NCBI RefSeq assembly: GCF_000420365.1
Contig: NZ_ATUU01000003.1
Coordinates: forward strand, 81,245-145,244
Length of the DNA: 64,000 bases
Reading direction: 5' to 3'
From: Weissella halotolerans DSM 20190
Lineage (GTDB): Bacteria; Bacillota; Bacilli; Lactobacillales; Lactobacillaceae
Position numbers and translations under genes: made by a program
Notes under the pieces: model-generated
Told to the model about the DNA's origin: nothing
The model's input: only the letters and a program-made list of their open reading frames with translations
Database searches by the model: none
In this document: piece after piece, positions 26,527 to 36,712 of the stretch
Numbering within the stretch: the first letter of the stretch is position 1
Layout of the letters: every line of letters begins with the position of its first letter

Positions 26527-27726
26527 ATGTTAAAAGGAAAGCGAATCCTCTTAATCGTTACGGGTGGCATTGCGGCCTTTAAGGCTGTTCAATTAGCTCG
26601 GTTATATGTGCGGGCGGGGGCCACAGTAAGAGTTGTTATGACAACAAATGCGCAGGCGTTTGTGACTGCAAAGACCTTTGCTGTACTGACTGGTGAGTCA
26701 GTGATTACCGATCTGTTTGATCAACCAAGCCAACCAACGATTGAACACATTAACCTTGCTGATTGGGCCGATTATCAGATCGTCGTCCCAGCAACTGCCA
26801 ACCTGATTGCTAAAATGGCACAAGGAATAGCCGATGATGCCGCCTCAACAGTTCTGCTTGCACGCCATGTACCAACGGTGGTGATACCAGCCATGAATTC
26901 CCATATGTGGTCCAATCCAGCACTTGTACGTAATATAGCCCAATTACGCGCTGATGGAGTGCATATTATTGAACCGGTCAGTGGCCTTTTGGCAGAGGGC
27001 TATGCAGGGCAGGGACGCATGCCTGAACCAGAGGTGATTTTTGAACAAAGCCAAGTTTTTTTTGGCGCAAATCCTGGGAAGTTGGCTAACAAGACAGTTG
27101 TTGTCACAGCTGGTGGCACCAGAGAGGCCATTGATCCGGTGCGCTACATTGGTAATCATTCATCCGGTAAAACGGGTTATGCAATTGCTCAAGCAGCAGT
27201 TAACCAAGGAGCCCATGTTATATTAATTACAACCGTTGATCGGCCAGCACCAGCGTTGGTGACGGTTAAGCATGTTGTGTCAGCCTTAGATATGTTGGCT
27301 GCCTTAAAAGACGTGTACGCACAAGCAGATGTTGTTGTGATGGCTGCTGCAGTGGCTGACTACCGACTAAGCCAACCGGCGGAGCAAAAAATGAAAAAAA
27401 CATCAAAAACGAGTGGCCTCCATTTGGATTTAGTGCAAAACCCAGATATTTTAGCTCAATTGGGGCAGATGAAGACGCACCAATTTTTAGTAGGGTTTGC
27501 TGCTGAAACACAAGATGTTTTAACGAATGCAAGTAAAAAATTACAGCAAAAAAGGCTCGATTTATTAGTTGCCAATGATGTATCTCAACCGGGCTTAGGA
27601 TTTGCTACGACCAATAATGTGGTAACGCTACTAGAACCAGGTAAAAAGCCTAAGACTTTACCTGAACAGTCAAAAACGGCGATTGCTCGAGAATTGATTG
27701 ACTTAATTAGTGAAAGGTTAGGATAA
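26527..27726 (+). CDS. coaBC: Bifunctional phosphopantothenoylcysteine decarboxylase/synthase
   Basis: A 399-residue fusion that makes 4'-phosphopantetheine for coenzyme A. The N-terminal flavoprotein decarboxylase (CoaC, about 1-185) has VTGGIAAFKA, the region of the active-site His (TIEHINLADWAD) and PAMNSHMW. The C-terminal CTP-dependent synthase (CoaB) starts near 190 with VVVTAGGTREAIDPVR and YIGNHSSGKTG. The ATG follows TTAGGAG. The stop is 4 bases before mvaS, so the two are likely co-expressed. Confidence 0.96.
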   Translation: MLKGKRILLIVTGGIAAFKAVQLARLYVRAGATVRVVMTTNAQAFVTAKTFAVLTGESVITDLFDQPSQPTIEHINLADWADYQIVVPATANLIAKMAQGIADDAASTVLLARHVPTVVIPAMNSHMWSNPALVRNIAQLRADGVHIIEPVSGLLAEGYAGQGRMPEPEVIFEQSQVFFGANPGKLANKTVVVTAGGTREAIDPVRYIGNHSSGKTGYAIAQAAVNQGAHVILITTVDRPAPALVTVKHVVSALDMLAALKDVYAQADVVVMAAAVADYRLSQPAEQKMKKTSKTSGLHLDLVQNPDILAQLGQMKTHQFLVGFAAETQDVLTNASKKLQQKRLDLLVANDVSQPGLGFATTNNVVTLLEPGKKPKTLPEQSKTAIARELIDLISERLG

Positions 27727-27730
27727 AATG

Positions 27731-28903
27731 ATGACTGTTGGAATAGAAAAAATGCGTTTTGCAACAAGTAACCTCTATCTTGATATGACTGATTTGGCTC
27801 ACGCTAGGGGTGAGGACCCTAATAAATATCTATTAGGTATTGGTCAAACTGAACAGGCCGTTGTACCACCAAGCCAAGATGCTGTGACCCTAGCAGCCAA
27901 TGCGGCTGAGCAATTGTTAACTAAACAAGAACGGGCCGAAATAGCGGAAATCATAGTTGCCACTGAGTCAGGTGTTGATCATTCAAAATCGGTGGCCATC
28001 TATGTACAACGGTTATTAGAGTTGAATCGCTATGCGCGAGCCATTGAACTTAAGCAAGCCTGCTATTCTGGTACGTTTGGTTTAATGCAGGCCCGCGATT
28101 ATGTGAGCCTACATCCAGATAAAAAAGTACTCGTCATTGCGACAGATATTGCACGGTACGGCCTGAATACTAGTGGTGAAGTAACTCAAGGTGCTGGAGC
28201 AGTGGCGATGTTAGTATCTGCTAATCCCCAGATTGCGGTTATTAATGACGACAGTCAATTTATGACTGCTGATATCATGGATTTCTGGCGGCCGGTTGAT
28301 CATGATAAGGCATTGGTAGATGGCAAGTATTCGGCCAATGTTTATCGAGATTTCTTTAAAGAGGTCTGGCAACGTTACCAAGATACGACTGGATTGACAT
28401 TGACTGATTTTGACGCCATGGTCTTTCATTTGCCCTTTACGAAAATGGGGTTGAAGGCATTGCGGGATGTGTTACCAGAAACGGATGAAGCACATGCGGC
28501 TAGCTTATTAGCCGCTTTTGAAGCTAGTCGGGTCTATAGTAAGCGGGTCGGTAATCTTTATACAGGGTCACTATATTTAAGTTTGTTATCGCTATTAGCG
28601 AATGATACCCAGCTAAGGGGCGGCCAGCGAATTGGTATGTTTTCGTATGGTTCTGGTGCAGAGGGTGAGTTTTTCAGTCTAACATTAGCACCCACTTTTA
28701 AAGCGGGACTAGATGTCCTTGGGATGGAAAAACTACTGGATCAACGGCAACAATTATCTGTACCGGCTTATGAAGAACTCTTTGAAGGCGCCCTTTGGGG
28801 GTCAGCTGATCAAAAAGCACAGAGTAAGCAGGATCCTGCTCATTTTGTTTTAACGGGTGTACAAAATCAACAGCGGCAGTATCGACGGCAAACGCGGGAC
28901 TAA
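27731..28903 (+). CDS. mvaS: Hydroxymethylglutaryl-CoA synthase
   Basis: A 390-residue thiolase-fold enzyme that condenses acetyl-CoA and acetoacetyl-CoA, the first committed step of the mevalonate route used by LAB for isoprenoids. The catalytic Cys111 is in KQACYSGTFGLM, with Glu in VATESGVDHSKS near 80. Two ATG codons are in tandem (27728, 27731); the second has better spacing from TTAGGA. It follows coaBC by 4 bases, linking CoA supply and its use. Confidence 0.95.
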   Translation: MTVGIEKMRFATSNLYLDMTDLAHARGEDPNKYLLGIGQTEQAVVPPSQDAVTLAANAAEQLLTKQERAEIAEIIVATESGVDHSKSVAIYVQRLLELNRYARAIELKQACYSGTFGLMQARDYVSLHPDKKVLVIATDIARYGLNTSGEVTQGAGAVAMLVSANPQIAVINDDSQFMTADIMDFWRPVDHDKALVDGKYSANVYRDFFKEVWQRYQDTTGLTLTDFDAMVFHLPFTKMGLKALRDVLPETDEAHAASLLAAFEASRVYSKRVGNLYTGSLYLSLLSLLANDTQLRGGQRIGMFSYGSGAEGEFFSLTLAPTFKAGLDVLGMEKLLDQRQQLSVPAYEELFEGALWGSADQKAQSKQDPAHFVLTGVQNQQRQYRRQTRD

Positions 28904-29014
28904 TCTTCGGGTATGGCTGCTATAAATTAGATGAAGAACTTGTTTGTTCGGCATCTTTTGTATAAACTAAAGGACGATAACATACTTGTGCCAAAGCAAA
29001 GGAGCATAGACGTC

Positions 29015-29461
29015 ATGGATAAGATGAAACTTTACCTAGCCGGTCCCTTTTTTGATCGTGAACAGATTGAACGGATTGAACGCGTAGAGCAGGCCTTAGC
29101 CACTAATGCCACGGTCGAAAAGGTATTTAGTCCCCGTAAGGCTGAAGCCAAACATCGTCAAGGGAGTCCAGAGTGGATACAAGAGATTTTTGAAATGGAT
29201 CGGGAACACATTGATCAAGCCGATGTGATGTTGGCTGTGATTGACTATGAGGGAACCTATGTTGATCCAGGTACCGCTTGGGAAACTGGCTATGCTTGTG
29301 CTAAGGGGAAGCCAGTCATTTTGCTAAAAGAGAAAGCTGCTGGTACGATTAACTTGATGATGGGCGTACCTGCGCAGGCAGTGTTAACATCAGTAGCAGC
29401 TTTAACCAGCTATGATTTTATAACCTTACCGGAACAAGCTTGGACTGGTGATATGTTCTAA
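29015..29461 (+). CDS. Nucleoside 2-deoxyribosyltransferase
   Basis: A 148-residue enzyme of the NDT family, which moves deoxyribose between bases in purine and pyrimidine salvage. MKLYLAGPFFDR matches the N-terminal substrate loop, the nucleophile is Glu90 in TAWETGYA, and NLMMGV closes the site. The start follows AAAGGAG at 28999-29005; a longer frame from 28931 lacks support. Together with the deoxynucleoside kinase at 14 kb it forms a salvage route to dNMPs. Confidence 0.9.
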   Translation: MDKMKLYLAGPFFDREQIERIERVEQALATNATVEKVFSPRKAEAKHRQGSPEWIQEIFEMDREHIDQADVMLAVIDYEGTYVDPGTAWETGYACAKGKPVILLKEKAAGTINLMMGVPAQAVLTSVAALTSYDFITLPEQAWTGDMF

Positions 29462-29491
29462 AAGTGGGCGGTAATGACAGATAAAAAACGT

Positions 29492-29517
29492 AGTGCCACT
29501 TGCTGGCACTTTTTTTC
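29492..29517 (+). terminator. Terminator after deoxyribosyltransferase
   Basis: Stem AGTGCCA / TGGCACT with a 5-base loop and eight T. Confidence 0.88.
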
Positions 29518-29547
29518 ATGGTGTGTAGAAATGAATGAGGTGAAAGG

Positions 29548-30444
29548 TTGGACAAGGTAAAGGCATTAGGTCAGTGGGTGGTTAGTAGATTAGTCCATTT
29601 TTGGCTGCCGTTAGCAATCACGGGTTCTCTTTTAGGTGTAGCGGTTACGGTCACTGCAATTTTACTTTATAAGCAGCAAATTACAGTGCAAATTGCGAAC
29701 CTACCAGTACGTGAACAGGGTAAAGTTACGGCTAAACGAGTTGGACTTTTAAGTCCAGGTGAGCACCTGCAAATTATTGGTCAAAAAAACAAGTGGTACC
29801 ATGTGCGACGTGAAGATGAATCAACAGGCTGGGTAGCCAGTTGGTTAGTTGAACGCAAAAAGCCCTTAGCCAAAGTAACCCCCCTTTCAGAAACCACAAT
29901 CGCTTTGGATGCGGGCCACGGCGGTTCTGACACCGGGGCTTTGTCCAATCAGGATCAGTATGAGAAAGATTATACCCTGGCCTTAGCGCGTCGGGTGAAA
30001 ACACAGTTGGAAAAGCGCGGGGCCCGGGTAATTATGATTCGAAATCAAGATGTTTTAGTTCCGTTGGCACAAATTCCGCAGCAGGCTGAGGCTAAGCATG
30101 CCGATCTGTTCTTGTCATTTCATTTTGATTCAGCGCCGGAAAAAAATTCAGCTAGTGGTTATACGACCTACTACTATCATCAAGAAAATGGCTCTAAAGA
30201 GCTCGCAAACGCAGTCAATCAAGCATTGCAGTCTCGACTTCCCAATCAAATGCACAATAAAGGCATCGCTTTTGGTGATTATTTAGTATTACGTGACAAT
30301 GACCTGCCGGCTATTTTGTTGGAAAATGGGTATATTAATTCTGATAAGGATTTTAAGCGCATTAAAACAAGTCAGTATCAAGAACAGATTGCCCGGGCGA
30401 TTCCGCTGGGGTTGGATCATTATCTTAGCCAACAAATGCCCTAA
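29548..30444 (+). CDS. N-acetylmuramoyl-L-alanine amidase with SH3 domain
   Basis: A 298-residue membrane-anchored amidase starting with TTG (GAGGTGAAAGG upstream; no better start in frame). One TM helix at about 18-42 is followed by a bacterial SH3-like domain (50-105, PGEHLQIIGQKNKWYHV) and an Amidase_3 domain from about 115. Zinc ligands are visible as DAGHGGSD (His), the Glu in YEKD, SFHFDS (His), and the catalytic LLENGYI (Glu). It cleaves the amide between muramic acid and the stem peptide. Confidence 0.92.
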   Translation: MDKVKALGQWVVSRLVHFWLPLAITGSLLGVAVTVTAILLYKQQITVQIANLPVREQGKVTAKRVGLLSPGEHLQIIGQKNKWYHVRREDESTGWVASWLVERKKPLAKVTPLSETTIALDAGHGGSDTGALSNQDQYEKDYTLALARRVKTQLEKRGARVIMIRNQDVLVPLAQIPQQAEAKHADLFLSFHFDSAPEKNSASGYTTYYYHQENGSKELANAVNQALQSRLPNQMHNKGIAFGDYLVLRDNDLPAILLENGYINSDKDFKRIKTSQYQEQIARAIPLGLDHYLSQQMP

Positions 30445-30460
30445 ATTGGATGATTGGGGC

Positions 30461-30489
30461 TTGACGAGATAGATTACCTATTAGATAAT
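30461..30489 (+). promoter_or_regulatory. Promoter for the hisS-aspS operon
   Basis: TTGACG (30461-30466) and GATAAT (30484-30489) with a 17-base spacer; the start would be near 30496, at the head of the T-box leader. Confidence 0.8.
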
Positions 30490-30499
30490 TAATGGATAT

Positions 30500-30711
30500 T
30501 AAACACCGATGAGGAAGTTAATCTGACTAGCCATTAGTCTAGCGAGCAGGGGGTGGTGAAAGCCTGTCAATATGGATCAGAGGGACACTTCTTAGGTCAC
30601 ATTGTGCGGTTGTACACCGTTATCGTACGGTTAAAGATGATAAGACAAGGTGGTACCGTGCAAAAAAGCGCCCTTGATGACAGTTCAACTGTCGTCAAGG
30701 GCGCTTTTTTC
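30500..30711 (+). promoter_or_regulatory. T-box leader of hisS-aspS (Asp/His)
   Basis: A tRNA-sensing leader. Stem I is closed by AGGAAGT (30512-30518) with ACTTCTT (30587-30593). The specifier position, just 5' of this helix, reads GGGACAC: Asp codon GAC at 30584-30586 in the canonical register, with His codon CAC at 30586-30588 overlapping it. The T-box AAGGTGGTACCGTGC is at 30647-30661. The terminator (30662-30710) has a long GCGCCCTTGA stem. Uncharged tRNA should stabilise the antiterminator and switch hisS-aspS on. Confidence 0.93.
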
Positions 30712-30754
30712 AGTTAGGTCCATCAAGAAGAATAGATAAAAGAGGATGATAATA

Positions 30755-32080
30755 ATGGCTAAAGCAAGTTTTCAAAAACCTAAGGGAACGGCAGACCTAC
30801 TACCTGATGGGTCTTATCAGTGGCATTATGTGGAAGAAACTGCACGCTTATTGTTTGCTGATTATCAATATGAAGAAATTCGGACGCCAATGTTTGAGAG
30901 CTTTGACGTGTTTGCTCGGTCTGCAGGAGATACCTCGGATGTAGTAACCAAAGAGATGTATGACTTTTATGATAAAGGTGAGCGTCACGTTGCCTTGCGA
31001 CCAGAAGGAACCGCTGGTGTGGTGCGCGCCTTCGTTGAAAATAAGCTCTATGGTCCAGAATATCCTAAGCCATATAAGGCTTTTTATATTGGTCCTATGT
31101 TTCGTTATGAACGCCCACAAGCTGGACGCATGCGTCAATTTCATCAGATTGGGGTGGAAGCGCTAGGCTCTGAATCACCGGCTTTAGATGCGGAAACAAT
31201 TGCTATGGCAGTTGACTTTTTTCAAACATTAGGATTAAAAGATCTCAAAGTGACCATTAATTCATTAGGCGACCAAGCTTCACGAGCTGCTTATCGCCAG
31301 GCTTTAATTGACTATTTAACGCCCTTGGCCGATCAATTATCAGCAGACTCACAAGCCCGGTTAAGTAAAAACCCATTGCGTGTGTTGGACTCTAAGGACG
31401 CTCAGGACCAAGCAATTGTTGCCAAAGCGCCATCAATCTTAGATTATTTAAGCCCTGCTGCCCAGGAACATTGGACGGCCGTTCAGTCTTATTTAGATGC
31501 CTTGGGCATTGACTATGAGATTGATGCGACAACTGTACGGGGATTGGATTATTATAACCATACTATTTTTGAAATTATGACAAAAAGCAAAGCGCTCGGC
31601 CATGGATATACGACCATCGCTGGTGGTGGCCGTTATAATGGCTTAGTTGCTGAATTTGGTGGTCCTGAAGTGTCTGGCATGGGCTTTGGGATTGGGTTAG
31701 AACGCTTAATGTTATTACTAGCTGACCAACAGCTTTTAACGGCTACACAACCAAGCTTGGATGTTTACGTAGCCAACCAGGGGGCCGGGACAGACTTGGT
31801 AGCCATGCAAATGGTCCAGGCAGTGCGTTCATTTGGTTATCGCGCCGACCGAGACTATGAGAATCGTAAACTGAAAGGGCAGTTCAAGGCAGCTAACCGT
31901 TTGGGAGCCCGTTTTATTATTACCATTGGCGAACGTGAATTAGCGCAACAGACGGCCCATCTTAAAAATATGGCGACGTCAGCTGAACGTACGATTCCAT
32001 TAGTTGATTTATACACTGCTTTACCAACTTACATTGAACCCACAGAAGAAGTGGTTGAAGTAGAAAGTGAGGATGAATAA
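30755..32080 (+). CDS. hisS: Histidyl-tRNA synthetase
   Basis: A 441-residue class II synthetase. Motif 2 lies in [16 protein letters not shown], the histidine-specific motifs appear as [16 protein letters not shown] (HisA) and [12 protein letters not shown] (HisB), and an anticodon-binding domain forms the C-terminus. ATG at 30755 has correct spacing from AAAAGAGG; the ATG at 30746 is too close. The gene is under the T-box and one base from aspS. Confidence 0.96.
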   Translation: MAKASFQKPKGTADLLPDGSYQWHYVEETARLLFADYQYEEIRTPMFESFDVFARSAGDTSDVVTKEMYDFYDKGERHVALRPEGTAGVVRAFVENKLYGPEYPKPYKAFYIGPMFRYERPQAGRMRQFHQIGVEALGSESPALDAETIAMAVDFFQTLGLKDLKVTINSLGDQASRAAYRQALIDYLTPLADQLSADSQARLSKNPLRVLDSKDAQDQAIVAKAPSILDYLSPAAQEHWTAVQSYLDALGIDYEIDATTVRGLDYYNHTIFEIMTKSKALGHGYTTIAGGGRYNGLVAEFGGPEVSGMGFGIGLERLMLLLADQQLLTATQPSLDVYVANQGAGTDLVAMQMVQAVRSFGYRADRDYENRKLKGQFKAANRLGARFIITIGERELAQQTAHLKNMATSAERTIPLVDLYTALPTYIEPTEEVVEVESEDE

Positions 32081-32081
32081 C

Positions 32082-33887
32082 ATGACACGCACAAATTATG
32101 CAGGGTTAATTGATGAACAGTATTTAGGGCAAACGGTAACCTTAGATGGTTGGGTCCAAAAACGACGCGATTTAGGGGGCTTGATTTTTATTGATTTAAG
32201 AGACCGTGAGGGAATCGTGCAACTAGCATTTTCACCAGAGATTGATGCTGATGCATTGGCGTTAGCAGAAACGGTTCGTTCAGAATATGTGATTGAAGTG
32301 CAAGGGGTGGTTGCCAAGCGAGCGGCAGGGGCTGAAAATGAGCAGTTACGGTCGGGCAAGATTGAGGTCCAAGTACAGCACATTAAGATATTAGCTACGG
32401 CTAAAACCACGCCTTTTGCGATTGAAGATGGAGTTGAGGCTGCTGATGATTTAAGGTTAAAGTACCGCTACTTGGATTTGCGACGGCCTGAAATGCAACG
32501 CAATCTTAGAATTCGAGCCAAAATCACGGCGGCTACCCATGCCTTTTTAGATGGTCAAGGGTTTATTGATATTGAAACCCCATATTTGGCTAAGTCTACC
32601 CCTGAGGGGGCTCGTGACTATCTGGTACCTTCACGGATTTACCCAGGTTCTTTTTATGCATTGCCACAATCCCCACAGCTCTTTAAGCAATTGTTAATGG
32701 GAGCAGGTTTTGATCGTTATTATCAAGTAGCACGTGCTTTTCGTGATGAAGATTTACGTGGTGACCGGCAACCAGAATTCACCCAGTTAGACTTAGAAAT
32801 GTCCTTTATGACCCAGTCAGAAATCATGGATCTAGTGAACCATTGGGTGGCTAATATTATGGCCCAAACGGTTGATTATCACCTGGATATCGATCAAATT
32901 CCAACCTTGGATTGGGCCGATGCGATGGCACGGTATGGCACTGATAAACCAGATTTGCGCTTTGGAATGGAACTCCAAGACTTAACGACTATCATGGCCG
33001 ATGCTGAATTTGGTGTTTTTGCCAATGCGGTCAAAAATGGCGGTCAGGTAAAGGCAATTGTCGTCCCTGGTGGGGCCGCTGCTTATTCACGCAAAGATAT
33101 TGATAAGCTGGCCAAGTATGTAGAACGCTTTGGTGCAAAGGGCTTATCCTGGTTGAAGGTGGATGAAGCAGGTGTTAAGGGTCCCATTGCTAAATTCCTT
33201 ACAGCAAAAACAGACGACCTCTTAGCCAAGACTAAGGCTAAGGATGGTGATTTAATTCTGTTTGCGGCTGATCAAGCGCCAGTAGTAGCAGCGACACTTG
33301 ATGCCTTAAGGCGGCAAACTGCACATGACTTAGATTTGATTGATCAGTCAAAGTGGGCCTTTGCTTGGATCGTTAATTGGCCTTTGTTTGAGTATCAACC
33401 AGATGAAAAGCGTTGGATTGCTGCGCATCATCCATTTACAATGCCAAATGAAGAAGATTTACCCCTGCTAGCTACTCCAGATGGCGCCCATAAAGCCCAC
33501 GCCCAGTCCTATGATCTCGTCTTGAATGGGTACGAGCTTGGGTCCGGATCAATCCGTATTCATCGGATGGATATCCAAGAAAAGATGTTGGCAGCCCTAG
33601 GCTTTACCCCCGAAGCTGCCCAAAAGGCCTTTGGTTTCCTCTTAGAAGGCATGGAATACGGATTCCCACCTATGGGAGGGATTGCCTTAGGTTTGGATCG
33701 ACTAGCTATGTTATTGGCGGGGCGTGATAATATTCGTGATGTGATTGCCTTCCCTAAGAATTCAAAGGCAACGGAGCCGATGACACAAGCTCCCACGCCA
33801 GTCTCGAAGGATCAGGTGGAAGCTGACTTGGGACTGAAGGCACCTGTTTATGATGATGGATCGATGCCTAACATGGCTGAAGAATAA
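32082..33887 (+). CDS. aspS: Aspartyl-tRNA synthetase
   Basis: A 601-residue class IIb synthetase of bacterial type: an N-terminal OB anticodon domain ([24 protein letters not shown]), catalytic motifs (motif 2 [18 protein letters not shown]), the GAD insertion in the middle and motif 3 [11 protein letters not shown]. The start follows GAGGATG, two bases after the hisS stop. Whether it also charges tRNA-Asn depends on gatCAB, which is not in the window. Confidence 0.97.
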   Translation: MTRTNYAGLIDEQYLGQTVTLDGWVQKRRDLGGLIFIDLRDREGIVQLAFSPEIDADALALAETVRSEYVIEVQGVVAKRAAGAENEQLRSGKIEVQVQHIKILATAKTTPFAIEDGVEAADDLRLKYRYLDLRRPEMQRNLRIRAKITAATHAFLDGQGFIDIETPYLAKSTPEGARDYLVPSRIYPGSFYALPQSPQLFKQLLMGAGFDRYYQVARAFRDEDLRGDRQPEFTQLDLEMSFMTQSEIMDLVNHWVANIMAQTVDYHLDIDQIPTLDWADAMARYGTDKPDLRFGMELQDLTTIMADAEFGVFANAVKNGGQVKAIVVPGGAAAYSRKDIDKLAKYVERFGAKGLSWLKVDEAGVKGPIAKFLTAKTDDLLAKTKAKDGDLILFAADQAPVVAATLDALRRQTAHDLDLIDQSKWAFAWIVNWPLFEYQPDEKRWIAAHHPFTMPNEEDLPLLATPDGAHKAHAQSYDLVLNGYELGSGSIRIHRMDIQEKMLAALGFTPEAAQKAFGFLLEGMEYGFPPMGGIALGLDRLAMLLAGRDNIRDVIAFPKNSKATEPMTQAPTPVSKDQVEADLGLKAPVYDDGSMPNMAEE

Positions 33888-33917
33888 TCAAGCCTGAGAT
33901 GCTTAATGGAGATATAA

Positions 33918-34799
33918 ATGACGCAGTTAATACAATATTTTGATCGACATGAATTTTCGACCCGGGTCATGACCGCATTAATCTATGCGATTACATCAGC
34001 GGTGGCACTGAACTTCTTTTGGACCCCCGCGCATGTCTATTCATCTGGTTTTACTGGCCTAGCTCAGGTGTTAAATACATTAGGAACCCGCTTTTTACAT
34101 GTAACGATTCCGGTGGGGCTCTTGTTGGTTTTACTAAATATTCCCTTATTGGTGATGGCCTATCGTGAATTAAGCAAACGGTTTGCCATGTTTACAGCCT
34201 TTGCCTTGTTTGCTGCGGCAACGGCCATGCGCTTAATTATGGGCCCTGCAGAACCTGTTAGTCAGGATCCATTGTTGTTAGCTCTTTTTGGTGGGGTGGT
34301 GAATGGGTTTGGTACCGGGTTAGCCTTGCGTAACGGTATTTCTACCGGGGGCCTGGATATTATTGGTATTTTTGTCCGCCGTCGGACTGGGATGCGAATG
34401 GGTGCGGTGAACTTACTCTTTAACTTTTTCATCTTGTTAGCTGCAGGAGCTCTCTTTGGCGTGCAGTTTGCGCTTTATACGATTATAACCTTAGTCGTTA
34501 ATGCTTATATGATTGATGCCGTTTATACTCGCCAGCAACAATTACAAGTAATGATTGTCACCGAAAAGCCGGACCATGTGATTGCTTTTTTACAAAAGGA
34601 GTTGGGTCGTGGTATTACAGTTGTTCATGGAGCGGAGGGTGCTTTTTCTCACCATCCAAAGGAAGTCTTATTTACGGTCATTTCAGCCTATGAGCGCTAT
34701 GACTTTCGGGATGCCTTGGCTCGGGCTGATGAGAAGGCATGGGCCTCTACCTGGCGGATTGAACGTATCTTAGGCCGCTTTCATGATACCAAGCTATAA
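33918..34799 (+). CDS. YitT family membrane protein
   Basis: A 293-residue protein with five or so N-terminal TM helices (from ALIYAITSAVALNFFW, then SGFTGLAQVL, the glycine-rich TGLALRNGISTGGLDII) and a cytoplasmic DUF2179 domain at about 220-280. Family proteins are putative transporters of unknown substrate. It follows aspS by 30 bases with GGAGA as ribosome site and may be read through from that operon. Confidence 0.88.
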   Translation: MTQLIQYFDRHEFSTRVMTALIYAITSAVALNFFWTPAHVYSSGFTGLAQVLNTLGTRFLHVTIPVGLLLVLLNIPLLVMAYRELSKRFAMFTAFALFAAATAMRLIMGPAEPVSQDPLLLALFGGVVNGFGTGLALRNGISTGGLDIIGIFVRRRTGMRMGAVNLLFNFFILLAAGALFGVQFALYTIITLVVNAYMIDAVYTRQQQLQVMIVTEKPDHVIAFLQKELGRGITVVHGAEGAFSHHPKEVLFTVISAYERYDFRDALARADEKAWASTWRIERILGRFHDTKL

Positions 34800-34827
34800 G
34801 GACCGGCCTGCTTTTGTTAAATTAGCT

Positions 34828-34855
34828 TTGACTTTGAGTTAAAGTTTGTTAGAAT
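34828..34855 (+). promoter_or_regulatory. Promoter for rpsU
   Basis: TTGACT (34828-34833) and TAGAAT (34850-34855) with a 16-base spacer. Confidence 0.75.
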
Positions 34856-34919
34856 AGATAAGAACAAAGTGTGCGACGTTATAGTTGAATTCTTCACACG
34901 AGAAGGGAGGGTAAACATT

Positions 34920-35105
34920 ATGGCCAAGACTATTGTTCGCAAGAATGAGTCTCTTGATGATGCTCTCCGTCGTTTTAAGCGTGGTGTATCAAAGGATGGA
35001 ATTTTGCAAGAATTCCGTAAGCGCGAATATTACATTAAGCCATCAGTTCAGCGTAAGTTGAAGTCTGAGGCTGCTCGTAAGCGCAAGAATAAGAAGGGAC
35101 GTTAA
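34920..35105 (+). CDS. rpsU: 30S ribosomal protein bS21
   Basis: A 61-residue basic protein with the family start [20 protein letters not shown] and a Lys/Arg-rich tail. The ATG follows GAAGGGAGG; a longer frame from 34869 would run through the leader and is rejected. It is followed by a terminator and then yqeY, a frequent neighbour. Confidence 0.97.
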   Translation: MAKTIVRKNESLDDALRRFKRGVSKDGILQEFRKREYYIKPSVQRKLKSEAARKRKNKKGR

Positions 35106-35114
35106 ACACTTCCT

Positions 35115-35148
35115 GACCGGGCTACCTATGGTGGTCCGGTTTTCTTTT
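35115..35148 (+). terminator. Terminator after rpsU
   Basis: Nested stem GACCGG-gct-ACC ... GGT-ggt-CCGGTT, then a T-rich tract broken by one C. Confidence 0.65.
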
Positions 35149-35187
35149 AAGCTAGTTTTTTAGATGAACGACAGGGGGAGTTAAAAT

Positions 35188-35631
35188 ATGACTTTACAAG
35201 CAACGCTAACGACTGATATGAAGACTGCCATGAAAGCCCATGATAAAACGCAGTTAAGTGTGATTAGACTTTTAAAGGCCGCCTTAGCTAATGAAGAAAT
35301 TAAAGTGGGGCATCCTTTAACAGATGATGAGGCGCTCACGGTAGTGGCCCGTGAGATGAAACAGCGCACAGATGAAAAGGCGGCCGATCTAGCAGCAAAC
35401 AGACCTGATTTAGCGGAAGGTGTAACCGCACAAATAGCGGTTTTAGCCCACTATTTACCTGAACCACTATCAGCAACCGAATTGCAGGCCTTGGTAGACG
35501 CAACGGTAAAGTCAGTTGGTGCACAATCCAAAGCTGACATGGGAAAAGTAATGGGAGCCTTAATGCCTAAGGTTAAAGGTCGGGCAGATGGACAGACCGT
35601 TAAGGAACTCGTAATGGAGGCCTTAAGTTAA
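35188..35631 (+). CDS. yqeY: GatB/YqeY domain protein
   Basis: A 147-residue helical protein with the YqeY pattern: an N-terminal helix pair (DMKTAMKAHDKTQLSVIRLLKAAL), the ELAVLAHYLPEPLS-type core and the C-terminal KADMGKVMGALMPKVKGRADG. It resembles the tail domain of GatB, which binds tRNA in the amidotransferase. The exact role of free YqeY is unknown. It lies between rpsU and phoH, as in many Bacillota. Confidence 0.92.
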   Translation: MTLQATLTTDMKTAMKAHDKTQLSVIRLLKAALANEEIKVGHPLTDDEALTVVAREMKQRTDEKAADLAANRPDLAEGVTAQIAVLAHYLPEPLSATELQALVDATVKSVGAQSKADMGKVMGALMPKVKGRADGQTVKELVMEALS

Positions 35632-35724
35632 GTTAGTTAGAATTTCACGCGGGCGGGTCTCCCGATACATACTAAATTGCGGTATAATGACCGTGTACTG
35701 ATTGAATAAAGAGGGGTTAGATTA

Positions 35725-36687
35725 TTGACAAAACGAGTTGAAAAGACCTACCAATTTGAAAACCCTGAACAAGAGATGGGCTTGGTAGGACCAGCCGATG
35801 CTCATTTACGGTTACTAGAGGAGAGCTTAGGTACGCAGCTACGTGTATTTGGCGATCGTTTAACGATTGATGGTGACGATGAGCGGGTTATAATGACCTT
35901 AGCCATTGTTGAAAAGTTAACGGCAATTATCAAGCGGGGAGTAAAAATTGGCCCAGCTGATATCATTTCAGCTACTAGTATGGCTGAAAATGGCACCCTT
36001 GAGTATTTTGGAGATATGTATACAGAGACCCTACTCCATGATGCCAAAGGGCAGGCTGTGCGTGTTAAAAATTTTGGTCAACGTCAATATGTGCAAGCAA
36101 TTGCACATCAAGACATCACCTTTGGAATCGGCCCGGCTGGAACAGGTAAAACATATTTAGCTGTTGCCATGGCGGTGGCGGCCTTAAAGCAGGGTAGTGT
36201 TGAGAAAATAATTATTTCACGGCCAGCCGTAGAAGCTGGTGAAAGCCTAGGGTTCTTGCCAGGTGATTTAAAGGAAAAGGTTGATCCTTATCTAAGGCCA
36301 ATTTATGATGCCTTATATGCAATTTTGGGTAAAGAGCGGACTGATCGCTTATTAGAGCGGGAAACGATTGAAATTGCCCCTTTGGCTTATATGCGGGGCC
36401 GGACGTTAGACAATGCTTTCATCATTTTAGATGAGGCACAGAATACAACCCCGCCGCAGATGAAGATGTTTTTGACTCGACTAGGCTTTGGCTCAAAAAT
36501 GGTTGTTAATGGTGACTTATCACAAGTCGATTTGCCAAGGTCAGTTACCTCTGGTTTGCGACAAGCAGCCCAAATCCTAGCTGCGGTGCCGCATATTCAA
36601 ATGATTTACTTTAAAAATAGTGAAGTGGTCAGGCATGTTGCCAAAGTTGTGGCTGCTTATGACCAAGCTAGTGAAAACCTTAAATGA
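35725..36687 (+). CDS. phoH: PhoH-like ATPase
   Basis: A 320-residue PhoH family protein with an N-terminal KH-like part and a P-loop domain: Walker A GPAGTGKT near 137-144, ISRPAVEAGESLGFLPG and Walker B FIILDEAQN. The TTG start is supported by AGAGGGG upstream and by the family N-terminus; the next Met would lose conserved residues. It is probably an RNA-linked ATPase acting with YbeY, its neighbour 25 bases downstream. Confidence 0.93.
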   Translation: MTKRVEKTYQFENPEQEMGLVGPADAHLRLLEESLGTQLRVFGDRLTIDGDDERVIMTLAIVEKLTAIIKRGVKIGPADIISATSMAENGTLEYFGDMYTETLLHDAKGQAVRVKNFGQRQYVQAIAHQDITFGIGPAGTGKTYLAVAMAVAALKQGSVEKIIISRPAVEAGESLGFLPGDLKEKVDPYLRPIYDALYAILGKERTDRLLERETIEIAPLAYMRGRTLDNAFIILDEAQNTTPPQMKMFLTRLGFGSKMVVNGDLSQVDLPRSVTSGLRQAAQILAAVPHIQMIYFKNSEVVRHVAKVVAAYDQASENLK

Positions 36688-36712
36688 AAAAGAGATTGAA
36701 GGGGACAAAAAA

